DNA of 64,000 bases from Schizochytrium sp. TIO01 (GCA_004764695.1 SMSO01000033.1:2433001-2497000), one strand, 5' to 3'. Shown: positions 22,180 through 34,211, numbered from the stretch's first letter. A program made the numbers and translations. Notes: generated from the sequence alone by a model not told the origin.

Positions 22180-22934
22180 TGCAACTTCGTATTGCCTTGT
22201 TCCTGTTATCCTTAACTATTAAATGTAGTTGAAAGGAAGAAATTTCAATCCCCGAATTGATCTTGACGATCCTTCTGCACGCTGCCTCTTGATGGTCTCT
22301 GGAAAACGCGAAAGAAAGTCTGGGAAAACGCAATGTCACAATTGAGGTTGATCTCGAGAATTCAAGCCATGCACTAAGACCACTCCTCGGTAATCTTCTT
22401 TGTATGCTTCGAAACAGTTCTACTTTCAGCTAGCGACTGAAAACTTCTATCGAGTTTGCCTCCAGCGCTAGCGATGAGTTTGTCTGTGCACTGGAGTGAA
22501 GAATAAAGCTACTTGATTCAAGACTTCTGCGAACCACTTTATAATGCCCACTTTCCTCCACTCTTATCCAGTGAACTGCTGCTGTCGTATCCGCTCACCT
22601 GCCCGTCCGTTCTTCCGCCAACCTGCGTGTGCGCTGCAGCGACGATGCAGATGACGATAAGGTTGACAATGACAAGGATGACGACCGAAACCTTCTTTTC
22701 TGCAAGTTTCCAAACCAGTAGGTAGGCTTGACTATTGCAACACTTCGCCAAGTCCTTGTTCTTGGCCACTGTCGCGACGATGTTGTGAGGGCCGTGCGGC
22801 CGAGTTCTATATGGCGTGTGATTGGAGACTATGGCGTGGTGTTGGAAAGCGTGGGAATCGTCATCTCCAAAGAATAGGCCTTATAAAATTCGCATTTGTT
22901 TCTTTTCAGCTCGCCTATAAAGAAATAACACCCT

Positions 22935-22973
<39 letters not shown>

Positions 22974-23700
22974 GCATCTTCGTCTCGCGGAGTTCTCGCT
23001 TCGTTCGAATGATGGCGCACGAAATTTGCGTAGATGATGGCTTTTGTTGTGGTGGTCTTCAATAAAATGTGCCAGGCAGAAGCACACAGGCCGCCCGTAG
23101 CAAACCAGAAAATGTGTGCTCTGTGCTTTGTGTTACTCTGGACTAGTTTGACCAGCTGATGGATAGATTTTGGTGAGTAGGATGGGGCATTCATTCTGTG
23201 CCAGATGATTTTGATCTACGATTTTCGCGCCATCCATTAAAAGCAGCAGGTCAGTTAGACCACTTTTATCTGCTTTTTCTTTCTTTCATGGTCATGATTT
23301 TTAAAGGTTTTCTTCGAAAAGAAACATTGACTAGGCGCTCTTGGAAACTCAGAAATACTAATGCTAGCTGCACATATTTAGGTATTTTAAGACTTGCCAT
23401 GGCTCAAGCGTACAAGCCAAGCGAGCGACTCGTTGATAAAAGGTTCAAAGTTCGTGCTGTGTAGAGGCTTCGATACATATGGATGAGATAATAGTACTTA
23501 AAGTTATGTAATGGAAATGTGAATAATATGTGTAGGGTAAGAAACATGCAAAAATAAGGGAGGTAGTATGCAGAATACAGTAGCGTAAAATGCGCGTGAG
23601 GAGGGCGAACCAGTTCATAGACACGCACGGTTTTGAATTGTTCTATCCAGTGTCGTAGGAAGTATGTTTTAAATTTAAGTAGACATCGGAAATCTCAGTC
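22180..23700. other. Spacer upstream of bZIP 1
   Basis: Contains the presumed promoter of bZIP 1 and a (TAA)n microsatellite at 22935-22972. Short frames on both strands are not supported as genes. Confidence 0.4.
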
Positions 23701-25398
23701 CTATTCAACATCAAGATTGTTGAGAATATTGATAAATGTGGAAAAAATCAGGTCTCCGTTGGGGCCGCAGGCAAAGTCATTCGTCACTAAACCGTTGTCG
23801 GTGGTGAAGCCGCTGTATCCGTCTTCAGTAAGCGGCCAAGACATGAGAAAAGTCAGAAGACTACCCGATGACTCAGGGCCACGCCTGATAATCACGCTTT
23901 CAACTGAAGGCGCATTTAGTCTGTGTACACCTTCAACCTTGGGCTTCAGAAGATTAGAATCCACTGTAGTTGAAGTGATAATGACGCATGCCTCAGGATC
24001 GTCTTTGTTAGTAGTCTGGAAGGCTTCAGCAGGAGGGTGAAGTGCAGCGTATTCGAGAGCAGCAGAATGCTCTTGAAGTTGTGCTTCGCTCACACCCTTC
24101 TCTGTCCTTTCGCGAGGACTTTCAGGGTACGATGACCTTGTGATCAGTTTGGTATATTTCCATGCTACACATAGTGTACAGTCCTGAGCAGACCTTTCTT
24201 CATCAGTTTCTTTATTGCGACCAAATTCCTCTACATAATGATAGATGCGCATTTCGGCATCATCTGGCTCTTGAAGGCCTTCAAAACAGGAAGGGATCTC
24301 TTCAATCGAAACGATGGCATTGTTCGCCCACGGGCCCGAATATACGCGAGTGTAAACCTCAGGCGCAGTCCAAACCTTCCAGATCTTTTTGCGAAGTTCC
24401 TCAATACTTTCTGAGCGCCAAGGAAGATCAAGACGAATATTTGAGCGTTTTGCCGATGTAAGGTCACATCCACGTGGTAACAACTGGACACCAAAGTACG
24501 CAGGCGACCTTCTTCCGCAGTAATCGATTGCATCGTAGGGTGACCAGTGCCATGAGCTGTCCACAGCACTAGTGTAAGCAAGGCCAACCACCTGAGCCAC
24601 GCCACTGTTACAGCCATTTCGAGCGAGCCTATACCTTTCCTCGCTGGTGAGACGTGGGACTGCTTGGGTTGCTTCTACAATATTACGAATGAAAGCCTTG
24701 TGTTTACGAATTTCAATGCGGAGAAGATCATTTTCTTTGGATAAGTTGATTGATCCTGAGTTTCGCAGAGCCTGAACTTCTGTCTGCAATTCAGCAATGC
24801 GCATCATGTACACATCTCGATCCTTCTCAAGCTGGTCATTTCTTATCTTGAGTTCCTCACGTTCACGCTTGCGTTTCTGTCGTGTTGCGCGTGAAGCTGC
24901 TGCTACAATCTCACGTCGACGGTCTTTCTCCTCCTCAGTTTCCTCCCTTGAAGCCCTGGTGCGCGAGCATTTCGCTGTGGGAGCAAGAGACTCTTCTGGC
25001 TTAGCTTTCCTGGAGCGTCTCATCTGAGCGGATGCGGATACAAACGGGAAATCTTCATCATCATTTTGATCAAAACTGTCCTTGATTGCATCAAAACTGC
25101 TTTCGACGTCACCTAGGTCCTCTACTTCTTCCCGGCAGTTCTGTGGTTGGCGACCTTGACCTCGTGGCATTTCAATTCTTTTAACTAGGTCTTCCTCGTC
25201 TTCGCTGTGATGTTGATCTACGCTAGTAACTTTCTGGTCTTTGTCATCAGAGTTTTGTTTTTCACCATTAGAACTATCGATGCCATCATCTACTGCGGAA
25301 AGAAGCTCAATCTCTGAAGCGTCGAGAACTAAGTTAGGTGGGTAGAAATTGCCCTCGTAAAGCCTTTCGCCCTCAAGTTCACAATCCCAGTTATCCAT
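23701..25398 (-). CDS. bZIP transcription factor, paralog 2 (basic-region Asn replaced by Val)
   Basis: 565 codons starting MDNWDCELEGERLYEGNFYP, the N-terminal block common to the family, then a motif ending LVLDASEIELL. The acidic middle region has potential phosphorylation sites. The basic region RREIVAAASRATRQKRKRER lies at about residues 161-180, with Val165 at the usual Asn position. The zipper continues through NDQL, AEL and QAL. The C-terminal conserved blocks are present: AYFGVQLLPRGC, IWKVWTAPEVYTRVYSGPWA, KDDPEACVII, and SWPLTEDGYSGFT near the end. It is shorter than paralog 3 because the linker before KDDP is reduced. It lies 1.5 kb upstream of paralog 1 in the same orientation, consistent with tandem duplication. 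Confidence 0.85.
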   Translation of the reverse strand: MDNWDCELEGERLYEGNFYPPNLVLDASEIELLSAVDDGIDSSNGEKQNSDDKDQKVTSVDQHHSEDEEDLVKRIEMPRGQGRQPQNCREEVEDLGDVESSFDAIKDSFDQNDDEDFPFVSASAQMRRSRKAKPEESLAPTAKCSRTRASREETEEEKDRRREIVAAASRATRQKRKREREELKIRNDQLEKDRDVYMMRIAELQTEVQALRNSGSINLSKENDLLRIEIRKHKAFIRNIVEATQAVPRLTSEERYRLARNGCNSGVAQVVGLAYTSAVDSSWHWSPYDAIDYCGRRSPAYFGVQLLPRGCDLTSAKRSNIRLDLPWRSESIEELRKKIWKVWTAPEVYTRVYSGPWANNAIVSIEEIPSCFEGLQEPDDAEMRIYHYVEEFGRNKETDEERSAQDCTLCVAWKYTKLITRSSYPESPRERTEKGVSEAQLQEHSAALEYAALHPPAEAFQTTNKDDPEACVIITSTTVDSNLLKPKVEGVHRLNAPSVESVIIRRGPESSGSLLTFLMSWPLTEDGYSGFTTDNGLVTNDFACGPNGDLIFSTFINILNNLDVE

Positions 25399-28175
25399 GG
25401 TGCCTGACGGCGATCTCGAGAATTGCTCTTTAGGTTTCTTCCTTTCGCTGTTGTCTCCGTCAGATGTCGAGAGATGGGATTCAACGATGGCTTACGCGCA
25501 CAGGATAGCTTGCCCGCGCACGCACAGAGAGCAACGGAAGTAAACTAGAAAGGAATTAGTTAGCTCGACCGATGCTACCGACCTCTTCGAGGAAAGAGAG
25601 TCACCTAGAGAAGAAGAGCCCAATAGCTGTTAGAGGCGCTTACAATCGATGAGGGCAAGCTCCTGGTTGCCGCTCAGGCGCTTTCCTCGCGAACACGCTC
25701 GGACTCGCAAGGAACCTGGTTTGCACTGTGCCCACCTCGAATTATGATCTTGAAGATTTGGAAAGTGATAACTTGAAAAAGAGAAGAGTCACGATTAAAA
25801 AGAAAGGAATAATAACTATGATTAACAGTAGACATCTGCTAACATCATTGGTTAGAAAGTTGAAAAAGGTTTTTTCGGAAGTCAGCATTTCCCTTCTTTT
25901 TATTCATCTTTCTATTAAACAACAACAACAACAACAACAACAAAAAGAAAAAAAAAGGTCTCAAGTGTGCAGAGAATCAGAAATGTTCCCTCTGCGAGGA
26001 AACATTCTCATAATTTAGCCACTACCTAGCTGCTACTGCCTACTGGAAACCAACCCCATTCTTTCGCGTTCGTCTACAATGTTAATGGGCGGCAATAACA
26101 GCGTACCAACTACGCACATCGAGTTTTCGGAGGAAACTAATTGAGCAAATCACATCACTAAACTTTAAAAAACAAAACAAAAAAAACAATCAGTTCCTCT
26201 TCACTTTTCTACTATCGAAAAACTAAGTGAAGCAACACTCCACAAATTTTAAGAGATCACTCATGGTGCATGATCTGTCATTCTTCACACGGTCCGGTTG
26301 CTGATTGAACCATCTCGTAACGACCCGTTGTGACTTCTTTGAAGAAAAGCACAAGACAGGTAATAGTGGTAAGCTGAAAGAACGACATAAATTAATAATA
26401 ATGAAAGAATGTTAAAGTGTTATTTGTTTTTAGAAAAAGGGATTTTTGTAATTAAAAATGTTTCTGTGAGCGAATGCGTGAACGATTCAGATTTCTGCTT
26501 TACCCTTAAACTTGAAGGTCGAGATACTAGAACAGCGTGGTTGAAGGGGGCTTCTGCCCTTTCTTGTGCTCAAATGCGACCGGCATTTCCGATGTGCGGG
26601 TCTCCGCATTAGGCAGCTCTATATTTTGTTGCTTTCAGCAACCCCGAAGAAACGTTATGCATCAGAGGATCAGTGGTGATTGATTGTGCCTTCCACCATA
26701 CTAAAAATGCCGCGTGAGAAGTCTGGCTCAAGATTAGGACTGATTTTGCTACCCCGTTTGTAGAGTGGATCTTGGCAGAATGGCTAAACTTCGATCGTTG
26801 TTGTGGTGTACAAAGGTCCTTGATATGGTGTAGGACTTCTGTCATTTTGCCCTGCTCGCCATTGAGAAAACCTTGCAATTGCTTGGGAGCAGATGCCAGA
26901 ACTGTCTTTGAGATAATTGCTGCTATGGATGCAGCAAGCTCTTATTCTGTATCCCTTGTCGACGATAACCTCTTCGAAAACACAGAACCACTCAAAGCCA
27001 AAACGTCGAATTACTCAGCGCCAACTGAGCTGATATAACCGAATCGCAAGATTGCAACCATGTAGGTACTTTAAGACCAGACATTCTCAATGTCACTCGT
27101 CTGCTCCGCACTCGCAGAATGTCAAGTTCAAGAATGGCCCAAGTCCAACTGCGGCTGCGACGTATGTAGATGTTCGGGTACCTATCGAAGTGCCTCAGGT
27201 GGTACCTCAAGTGCTCCGCGAAGTACAGAACACGCGATTACAGATTACATAAAATGTTTTGGTTCACTCATTTGCATTTCATCTATTTGTTCTTGCAACT
27301 CCAACGCCACTTCGATATTCAAGCTGTGCATTGTTTACTTATTTATTTATCTATTTATCTATCCATTTATTGATTGATTGATTTATTCATAATAATAATG
27401 ATCACTGTTATTATAAATCATTAAAAGCTAGTTCTCCTTTAGCAGAACTAAGAGAGAGTGAGACAGAGATTGGTGATGACTCTCATTTGTGGCGAAGAGG
27501 GGACAACGTTGGCGCACAAAATTTGCGCATCCGCACTTTAGCGGCTGTAGATCTTGAGCGTCGAAGGCCACGTGGATGGATGGGCTCTCGAAGCCAAGCT
27601 GGCGCTGCGAGTTGTGGGAAATGCAAGAATCCTCGGTAAGCCGGACCTGAGTGGGCGATGGCCCTAGCGTTCAGGGTCAGAACTAAGAATGGAAAGCATT
27701 ATTGATCGATTGATTGATGGATGGATCGATTGATGGATTGATGGATTAATCGAGTTACACAAGTCATAAGAGTTTTTAATATTAACAAAAAATAATAAAT
27801 GAGAGAATTATAAAGAAAAGTAATGTCGCGGAAGAGAGTTTGAGCGAGTAAACTAAGTGAGCTTTACAGAATGGGTAAATCAGTTTGTAAAACTCGTGTT
27901 TGGCGACATCCACGTCGACAATAACACAGATGATAGGGAAGGGGTTAGAGGGTGAAGAGGAGAAGTTGTGGGTACATAACTAGTAGACGCTGGAAGAAAA
28001 TCAAGATGCAGAAAATATAATAGGTTATGCTATGTAGGTTATGCTATGTTGCCTGTTAAAAAAAGAAAAGACAAAAGAGGGAGATGTGTCGAGCTCTGCT
28101 CTTTTGCTTTTGGTCATTGTCACGGTGGGTGGTAGCGAAATGATGATTATTTTATTCAATTTACGGCGGCTGAAA
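25399..28175. other. Spacer with microsatellites
   Basis: 2.8 kb between bZIP 2 and bZIP 3. It holds a CAA tract (25919-25943), a TTTA/ATCT/GATT mix (27332-27398) and a GATT/GATG tract (27701-27748). A possible coding relic is listed separately. The bZIP 2 promoter should lie just above 25398. Confidence 0.45.
26609..26947 (-). pseudogene. Possible coding relic
   Basis: A minus-strand frame open for about 110 codons up to an upstream stop, ending at 26609. Its composition looks protein-like (GFLNGEQGKMTEVLHHIKDL). Upstream sequence remains coding-like only in a different frame (FEEVIVDKGYRIRACC), suggesting a frameshift. No family is recognised; it may also be a chance frame. Confidence 0.25.
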
Positions 28176-30002
28176 TTAGCACGCATCGTTTGGGTCCACG
28201 TTGTTAAAGTTGGATAGCAGCGAGGTAATGAACAAATCGGTATTGCGACCGCAGGAGAAGTCAGCGTTGACTAGACTATTGTCACTAGTGAAACCAGAAT
28301 AGCCATCTTCTGTGAGAGGCCACGATGACACAAAGCTTGGAATACAGCCTCCTGTACTGTGGTCTGGACGAAGAATGATACCCTCGATAAAGGGTGAGTT
28401 GATGCGGTGCACACCCTCCTGCTTTGGCACAACATTTTCGACAGAGGTCGTACAAACAATGATAACACAAGCATCGGGATCGTCCTTGCTCACGGGTCCA
28501 AAGGCTTCCACGGGGGGGTGAAGATTAGAATAGTCATGCATGGAGGCAGCATTATCGACAGAGTGTTCAAGATGGCCCTGACCGAAAGTCGCAGTTGTTC
28601 CATTAGAATATGGAGATGAGGATACCGACGAGGAAGCGTACGGGTTGCCAGGATAATATTGGTGCTGCATTTCTGGACTTGAGGATCTTTGTTTGGTGCG
28701 CGGGTTCAATGGGAAAGAGGAAGCTGTGACAAGCTTTGTGTATCTCCATGTTACGACTAACGTGCAATCTCTGGCGGACTTCTCCTCATCCGTTTCTTTG
28801 TCTAGGCCAAACTCTTCACGGTAGTGGAACACACGCATTTCTGCATCGTCTGCAGTTTGGTGTTCATCAAGCCCAGACGGTATCTCACAAATGCTGACCT
28901 GGGCATCGTGGGCCCATGGCCCAGAGTATGCACGGCTGTACACTTCAGGGGCTGTCCAAGCTTTCCAAATTCGTTTACGAAAGCTTTCAATGTTTTCGGG
29001 GCGGGGCGACATATCAAGTCGGATATTTACGCGTTTCGTTGATAGCAGGTCACATCCACGCGGTAGTAGTTGAACGCCAAAATGTGCTGGACTTCGGGAC
29101 CCTGCTAGATTAAGAGCATTGTAGTTGGACCAGTGAAAAGAGGTATCCACCGCACTGGTGTAGGCAAGACCCACGATTTGACCAACGGCACTGTCACTAC
29201 CACTACGTGCGAGGCGATATTGCTCCTCCATTGTGAGTTGTGGTACAGCGCGGGTAGCATCTACAATGCTGCGAATAAATGCTTTATGCTTCCTAATCTC
29301 CACGCGTAGGAGTTCGTTTTCTTTAGATAAATTAATAGCACCTGAGTTACGCAGGGCTTGCACTTCCGTCTGAAGGTGCGCAATGCGTGTGAGATAAACC
29401 TCACGATCCTTTTCAAGTTGGTCGTTGCGACTTTTTAGCTCCTCACGCTCACGCTTGCGTTTCTGTCTAGTAGCTCGTGATGCTGCAGCAACGATGACCC
29501 GGCGACGATTAAGCTCCTCCTCGTCTTCCTCCTCGTCAGCATCCTCGTCATCATTGTCTTTCGGAGTATAAGTGGGAGCTGGCGCCTTTCTTGATGAAGA
29601 GTTCGCAGAACCTCCTCGTCCACCGCGAGTTGATTTTGTGGCTTTGGGCTGGGCCTTCTTTTTGGGCTGAATCTTCCTCGCAGGCGCTTTCGAAGCAACA
29701 GGCGCAGGGTCTGGTGAACCTGAGTTATGGCTTCCCATGCTAGGACTTCCATTATAATTAACCCCGTTAGTGTTGCTATGCATTCCGTATGACTGCACGT
29801 ATTCTTGGTTTGCGTTCGCGAAGCCCATCGTGGCATGATAGGCAGAATCCGCTTCACTTTGGCCAGCAGAATCTGAGATATCGTCGGGAGCTGCTAGAAT
29901 CTCCATTTCTGAAGGCTTGAGCACGAGGTCTGGCGGGAAAAAATGACCATCGTAGAACTTTTCTCCTTCGCCATCATCACCGTCAATGTCCCAGTTCTCC
30001 AT
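28176..30002 (-). CDS. bZIP transcription factor, paralog 3 (basic-region Asn replaced by Val)
   Basis: 608 codons, the longest of the four, starting MENWDIDGDDGEGEKFYDGH, then FFPPDLVLKPSEMEIL. A Lys/Pro/Ser-rich basic stretch (KKKAQPKATKSTRGGRG) and an acidic run precede the basic region RRVIVAAASRATRQKRKRER, where Val171 takes the Asn position. The zipper leucines are retained. The C-terminal blocks are AHFGVQLLPRGC, RKRIWKAWTAPEVYSRAYSG, CTLVVTWRYTKLVTASSF, a Ser/Tyr/Gly-rich linker unique to this copy, then KDDPDACVIIVCTTSVENV and SWPLTEDGYSGFT. Probable nuclear regulator. The linker difference against the paralogs suggests diverged regulation rather than loss of function. Confidence 0.85.
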   Translation of the reverse strand: MENWDIDGDDGEGEKFYDGHFFPPDLVLKPSEMEILAAPDDISDSAGQSEADSAYHATMGFANANQEYVQSYGMHSNTNGVNYNGSPSMGSHNSGSPDPAPVASKAPARKIQPKKKAQPKATKSTRGGRGGSANSSSRKAPAPTYTPKDNDDEDADEEEDEEELNRRRVIVAAASRATRQKRKREREELKSRNDQLEKDREVYLTRIAHLQTEVQALRNSGAINLSKENELLRVEIRKHKAFIRSIVDATRAVPQLTMEEQYRLARSGSDSAVGQIVGLAYTSAVDTSFHWSNYNALNLAGSRSPAHFGVQLLPRGCDLLSTKRVNIRLDMSPRPENIESFRKRIWKAWTAPEVYSRAYSGPWAHDAQVSICEIPSGLDEHQTADDAEMRVFHYREEFGLDKETDEEKSARDCTLVVTWRYTKLVTASSFPLNPRTKQRSSSPEMQHQYYPGNPYASSSVSSSPYSNGTTATFGQGHLEHSVDNAASMHDYSNLHPPVEAFGPVSKDDPDACVIIVCTTSVENVVPKQEGVHRINSPFIEGIILRPDHSTGGCIPSFVSSWPLTEDGYSGFTSDNSLVNADFSCGRNTDLFITSLLSNFNNVDPNDAC

Positions 30003-30540
30003 TCTAACCTCGATGGCCCTACGTTCTGGGAAAGAAGTCGCTCAGGAAGTTGTCACAGTCCCAGGTCTCGCACGTGTCGAGCTCGTTTTCGCTAGATTCT
30101 TTACCAAGTTTCCCTAAATTGGGGAATAATACTCCTGGCACTCTAGCTCTCAATGTCCCAGAGATGGAGCTTTCTGAGTTGACTTCTATCTTCGCACACA
30201 GCCGCGTGCTGCAGGTGCTTAAGCTGGCCTTTCGTAGGCAGACTTCCTAGCAGCAGCGATCCGCAGGACACCAAGGCAGCGTCCGATCGCGCTCAACGCG
30301 TATCCCAGAGGGTTCGCAGTGAAAGCGTTGCGTCGAGCCTCGCGAGGTGGCGCCGCCTATCCGTAGGCGCCGCCGCAGGGGCTCTTCGTTGCTGCTGCCT
30401 TGAGCTGCTCGCGGTGATTAGGGCCTTGCCGCCAGCATCAGAACACTGTAGAATAAACGTGCGATAAACAGTTTACTACAAGTATTGTCAGGGCCATCAG
30501 AAAAGCGAAAGAGCCAACTTCGATAAGCAAAACAAGAAAG

Positions 30541-30640
30541 AATAAAACAATAAAACAATAAAACAGTAAAACAGTAAAACAATAAAACAATAAAACAATA
30601 AAAAAAGAATAAAACAATAAAACAATAAAAGAAGTAAAGA
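30541..30640. repeat. A-rich AAAACAAT/AAAACAGT repeat
   Basis: Tandem imperfect copies of AATAAAAC and variants over about 100 bp. Low-complexity; no coding role. Confidence 0.8.
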
Positions 30641-31159
30641 AATAGGGACCGCAATAACAAACTTCACAAACAGCACTCGAAATGAAATGCTCTCTCGACA
30701 AAGCCTGAAATGAATGGCATCAGAAGCACAGCAGGAAACCGAGGACGGCACATCTATCTGCTGCAAGTGACTCGAGGCGGCGGAGGAGACCTCAGGAGTT
30801 GACAATTACCACCACCTCGAGGAAGAGGAAGGTCCCCGAAGGCAGGACTTGCCAAGTTTGGGGCGCTCAAGTACTACCGAATTGGTGCTGTACCCTTTGA
30901 AGTGCTTCCAAAGTAAGCACAGAGAGAAGAGGCAATTGGGCTCAAGATCGATCAATTCTACTGCTATGCTATGTTTCACGCTTGAAGAGCTTCTTCGAAA
31001 GGGAGTACGGAAAACGAACTCTGAAGCTCCCGGAAGACGCTCTAGCGAATGCTGCGCCAGCGTCGAAGCGCGATGAGTAAAGTGCAGAAAACTGATTCAA
31101 CAAAATGCAATTCAACAAAACTCTCAATCAAGTTCGGTCGATGACAAACCCTTCGATCG

Positions 31160-31860
31160 AAGCAGATTAATCCGCGCTCCAAACTTCACGAAACGGTCGA
31201 CCTTTGGGCCGGAGGGCCTTGCTGCCACGCGGGACCAACGCCCGGCAGGCTGTCTTCGGCCTGCTTGCACGCCTGCTCGCTAGACATGGAGCAATCGGCT
31301 GGACCGTCCAGCGAGACACGTGTGGACAAAGACACAGCTGGGCTCCTCCCAGAGTCCAGATGAGGTTCTCGCAGGCTGGCACGCGTCGCGAGCGCCGAGA
31401 GCGGTCTAGGAACCCAGCGAGAATAGCGGCGGCCCGCAGACGTCTCTGCAGACCTCCTCGTGCACGCGAGATGAGCTGCAAGGACTTGCCTGCCATCCAG
31501 GGGTCGGTGAAGTGAATGAAGTCTTGAACGAACTGATGAAACGAGACAGCGAAGCCACTTCCTTTTCTGGCGAGTGGCTGGCGTGAGATACCCGCCATCT
31601 TTCACCTCGGAAGCGGGTTTGGAGTGCACGTGGATGCCCTTGGCCTTCGCGATGATAGCCTGGAGGTCTTGCTGATCATCGCCATCGCGCCGTGCAGTTC
31701 AAGGCCCATGGCGGCGCAGGTGATTCTCGCAACCATCGGCATGCTCATGAGATCAGGGTCCACGCCATGATCCATGATCCATGATCCGGCGAACACTACT
31801 CTCCATGAAGTCAAGGATACTAAACGCAAATGCTTTACTCCCAATTCGCAAGCAGCTCTT
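31160..31860 (-). pseudogene. GC-rich, frameshifted coding-like relic
   Basis: This block is much more GC-rich than its surroundings and is open in overlapping frames. On the minus strand the coding-like signal switches frames: FAFSILDFMESSVRRIMDHG meets a stop, then DPDLMSMPMVARITCAAMGL in another frame, then QDLQAIIAKAKGIHVHSKPA in a third. That pattern fits a decayed gene. No family is recognised, and a non-coding GC-rich island remains possible. Confidence 0.3.
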
Positions 31861-32191
31861 GAGCTAGACTCGTGACATCGGCGTTGATGCCCATGCCATC
31901 CTTGGTGGAAGCAGAGCTGTCTGGGAAGGTGCCAAGAGGAATCAGCATGTGGAATGATTTGCTTTTGTGTCCTAAGATGTGTGGAGCTTTCGATGCCAAC
32001 GATTGGCGTTGGTGTAGTCTAGGTGAGCACTTTTCTTAACTTGTGCAAAACACTCAGAATAAGCCATGAAAAGCACTCATCTGGTTTGGCTCAAACTAAA
32101 GTGAGTGAGTACTCCCTACATACTTAATTATTATTATTGTTTGTGACAAACAATTACAAACAAATACAATTACAAATACAAATACACATAC

Positions 32192-32192
<1 letters not shown>

Positions 32193-32231
<39 letters not shown>
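32193..32231. repeat. 39-base poly(A) tract
   Basis: Uninterrupted run of A on the plus strand, preceded by CAAATA-type repeats. It could be a retroposed poly(A) tail or simple slippage. Confidence 0.9.
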
Positions 32232-32232
<1 letters not shown>

Positions 32233-33260
32233 AGCGCTTTCAAAGTTTTTAATTAAAACCATAGTTCGAGTTTTGGTACATTTACAGATAGAACGTGACA
32301 TGACGGAACAATGTGAAAGGAAGAGCTGCGTTGGATTGTTCGGAATGGAAAGGATAAATAATTTAAGAATGAAAAGGCCAGGTGTGCTATGCGTTGACAG
32401 GCATACGAACTTCGAGCCAAGATGGCGTTCTTGGCTACTCTCATCGACTCGTGAAATATTGCAGTAATAAGAGCAAAAGAAAGACTCTTGTAAGTGCAAT
32501 TCAAGTTGACTATCCAGAAAGTGGACAACTTTGGATAAAACAATATTTTTTGGTCGTAGTCTTTTCAAGCTTGGGTCAAAGCAAAATAGTTATCAGCCAT
32601 CAGTTTCGATGTTCACAATGAACGCAACACACTCCCATTATGCGTGCGAGGCTTTCAAGCCTCAATTCACCAGATGATTTGCATGCCTACTTAGAATATT
32701 ACTTTCCTTACTAAACAAATAGCAGTAAGGAGAGAGAGTTCATATGAGTGAGGCAACTGACCAGTACATAGTACCTCACTAGTAATAACTGTACAAGTGC
32801 CTCAATATAGACACGCATTACATTTGCCCCATTCGTTGTGTGCATCTTTGTCATAATGATCATGGTATAGAAGACAAAGCACCATCGCGAAACGAAAACC
32901 ACGGCGACGGCTCGCCGGTTGCACTCGGATCTGTAGCGCAGCGAAGCCAACGAGAGGGTTTTGCCCAGGGTTTGGCTTTCCTGGGTACGTGCGAGCTCCT
33001 TCAGAGAATCTTGCCGATCCGGCAACGGCGTCGTCTCCACTGCCCTGTGACGAGTTGCCACGCTGTGCAAGAAGATTCGTTTGCTACGCGCACCTTGAAG
33101 GTGGAAGAGGACCAGTAGAGTGCGTGCTGGCAATCGATAAGGGCTACTTGAAGTGGCTAGAGGGCGTGCAGGCTACATTATCGGAATTGGCCTCTTTGGA
33201 TTTGACACGGGAAGTCAGTCACACGGATAGATAGCAGTGCTCCCTCAGATTTTAGGCACA

Positions 33261-34211
33261 ATGTATCCGCAAGCATCTGGTTCTGGGCATGGATACCCGC
33301 ATCAGCAGGGCCAACATATGGGAGGTCATGCCCAGCCTGGTCAGCAAATGCCGGCAATGGGAGGATTTGAAAACATGGCAGCAATAGCCGAGAACCAGAT
33401 GTTTCAGAACTTTGCAAAGCAAAGCCTTCACCAAGCTGGTGCTCAATTTACAACGAGCATCTTGCCCGAAGCAAACACGTTCTGGAGCAATTTACGTTAT
33501 TACTTTCACGTTGACAACCGTTACGTCTTGCGGAAACTAGGCTTGCTGGTCTTCCCTTGGCGCCATAAAAAGTGGGAGCGTATTCGCTTTGGCGACGAAT
33601 CGATGGCATCTGATTCATCTGCGGCCAGGCAGATTGAGTTTGCCCCCCCTGTCAGCGATGTGAATGCGCCTGACCTCTATCTGCCGGTTATGGCCTCCAT
33701 CACGTACATTCTTTTTATCGGCCTCCTCAAAGGAACGAAGAAATCCTTCAATCCTGATGTTCTGCAGAATACATTCACAACGTGTACCCTTGTGCTCATG
33801 CTCGAAGTAGCTATTATGAAAGCTGGATTGTATTCTTTGCCCGGAAGTCCCGAGCGTAAGCTCGCTGTTTTTGATATGGTCTCTTTTGCTGGCTACAAAT
33901 ATGTTCTTGTAGCTCTCAACCTTTTCATCGGCATTGCCTTGGGAAGCACTGTGTACAACGTTGTCATGTTTTACCTATGCCTATGCATGGGTTTTTTCAT
34001 CTATCGAACTCTTGAGCAGGCCTTGCCTCAGATGGACTATGAGTCCGCTGGCCACAAGCGCCGGATGTACTACCTCATCGCCTGTGCTGCATTGCAGTTC
34101 CTTACAATCTTCTTTCTTGGATTTACTCGCGACCTTGGAGAGAGCTCTGTGCCTGGAATTTCTTTCTCGGCCTTTTCTGATGACCTCGATGACGATGAGG
34201 CTGATGTATAA
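33261..34211 (+). CDS. YIF1: Yif1-family ER-Golgi membrane protein
   Basis: I chose Met at 33261 (MYPQASGSGHG) over the upstream in-frame Met at 33237, because the Gly/His/Gln/Pro-rich leader is typical of the family; about 316 residues. After the leader comes FAKQSLHQAGAQFTTSILPE, then YFHVDNRYVLRKLGLLVFPW, the hallmark region of Yif1 before the membrane domain. Five hydrophobic segments follow: YLPVMASITYILFIGLL, FTTCTLVLMLEVAI, YKYVLVALNLFIGIALG, VVMFYLCLCMGFFIY and YLIACAALQFLTIFFLGF. Yif1 works with Yip1 and Rab-type GTPases in vesicle traffic between ER and Golgi. The short acidic C-terminus ends DDLDDDEADV. The gene sits on the opposite strand to the surrounding bZIP cluster and looks ordinary. 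Confidence 0.9.
   Translation: MYPQASGSGHGYPHQQGQHMGGHAQPGQQMPAMGGFENMAAIAENQMFQNFAKQSLHQAGAQFTTSILPEANTFWSNLRYYFHVDNRYVLRKLGLLVFPWRHKKWERIRFGDESMASDSSAARQIEFAPPVSDVNAPDLYLPVMASITYILFIGLLKGTKKSFNPDVLQNTFTTCTLVLMLEVAIMKAGLYSLPGSPERKLAVFDMVSFAGYKYVLVALNLFIGIALGSTVYNVVMFYLCLCMGFFIYRTLEQALPQMDYESAGHKRRMYYLIACAALQFLTIFFLGFTRDLGESSVPGISFSAFSDDLDDDEADV

Larger units (their letters stand above)
30003..33260. other. Spacer between bZIP 3 and YIF1
   Basis: Divergent promoter region over 3 kb. It holds an AAAAC-AAT repeat tract (30541-30640), a GC-rich stretch with frameshifted coding-like sequence (31160-31860), and a 39-base A tract (32193-32231). Overlapping frames at 32.7-33.2 kb have no recognisable domain and probably include the 5' UTR of the YIF1 gene. 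Confidence 0.45.
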
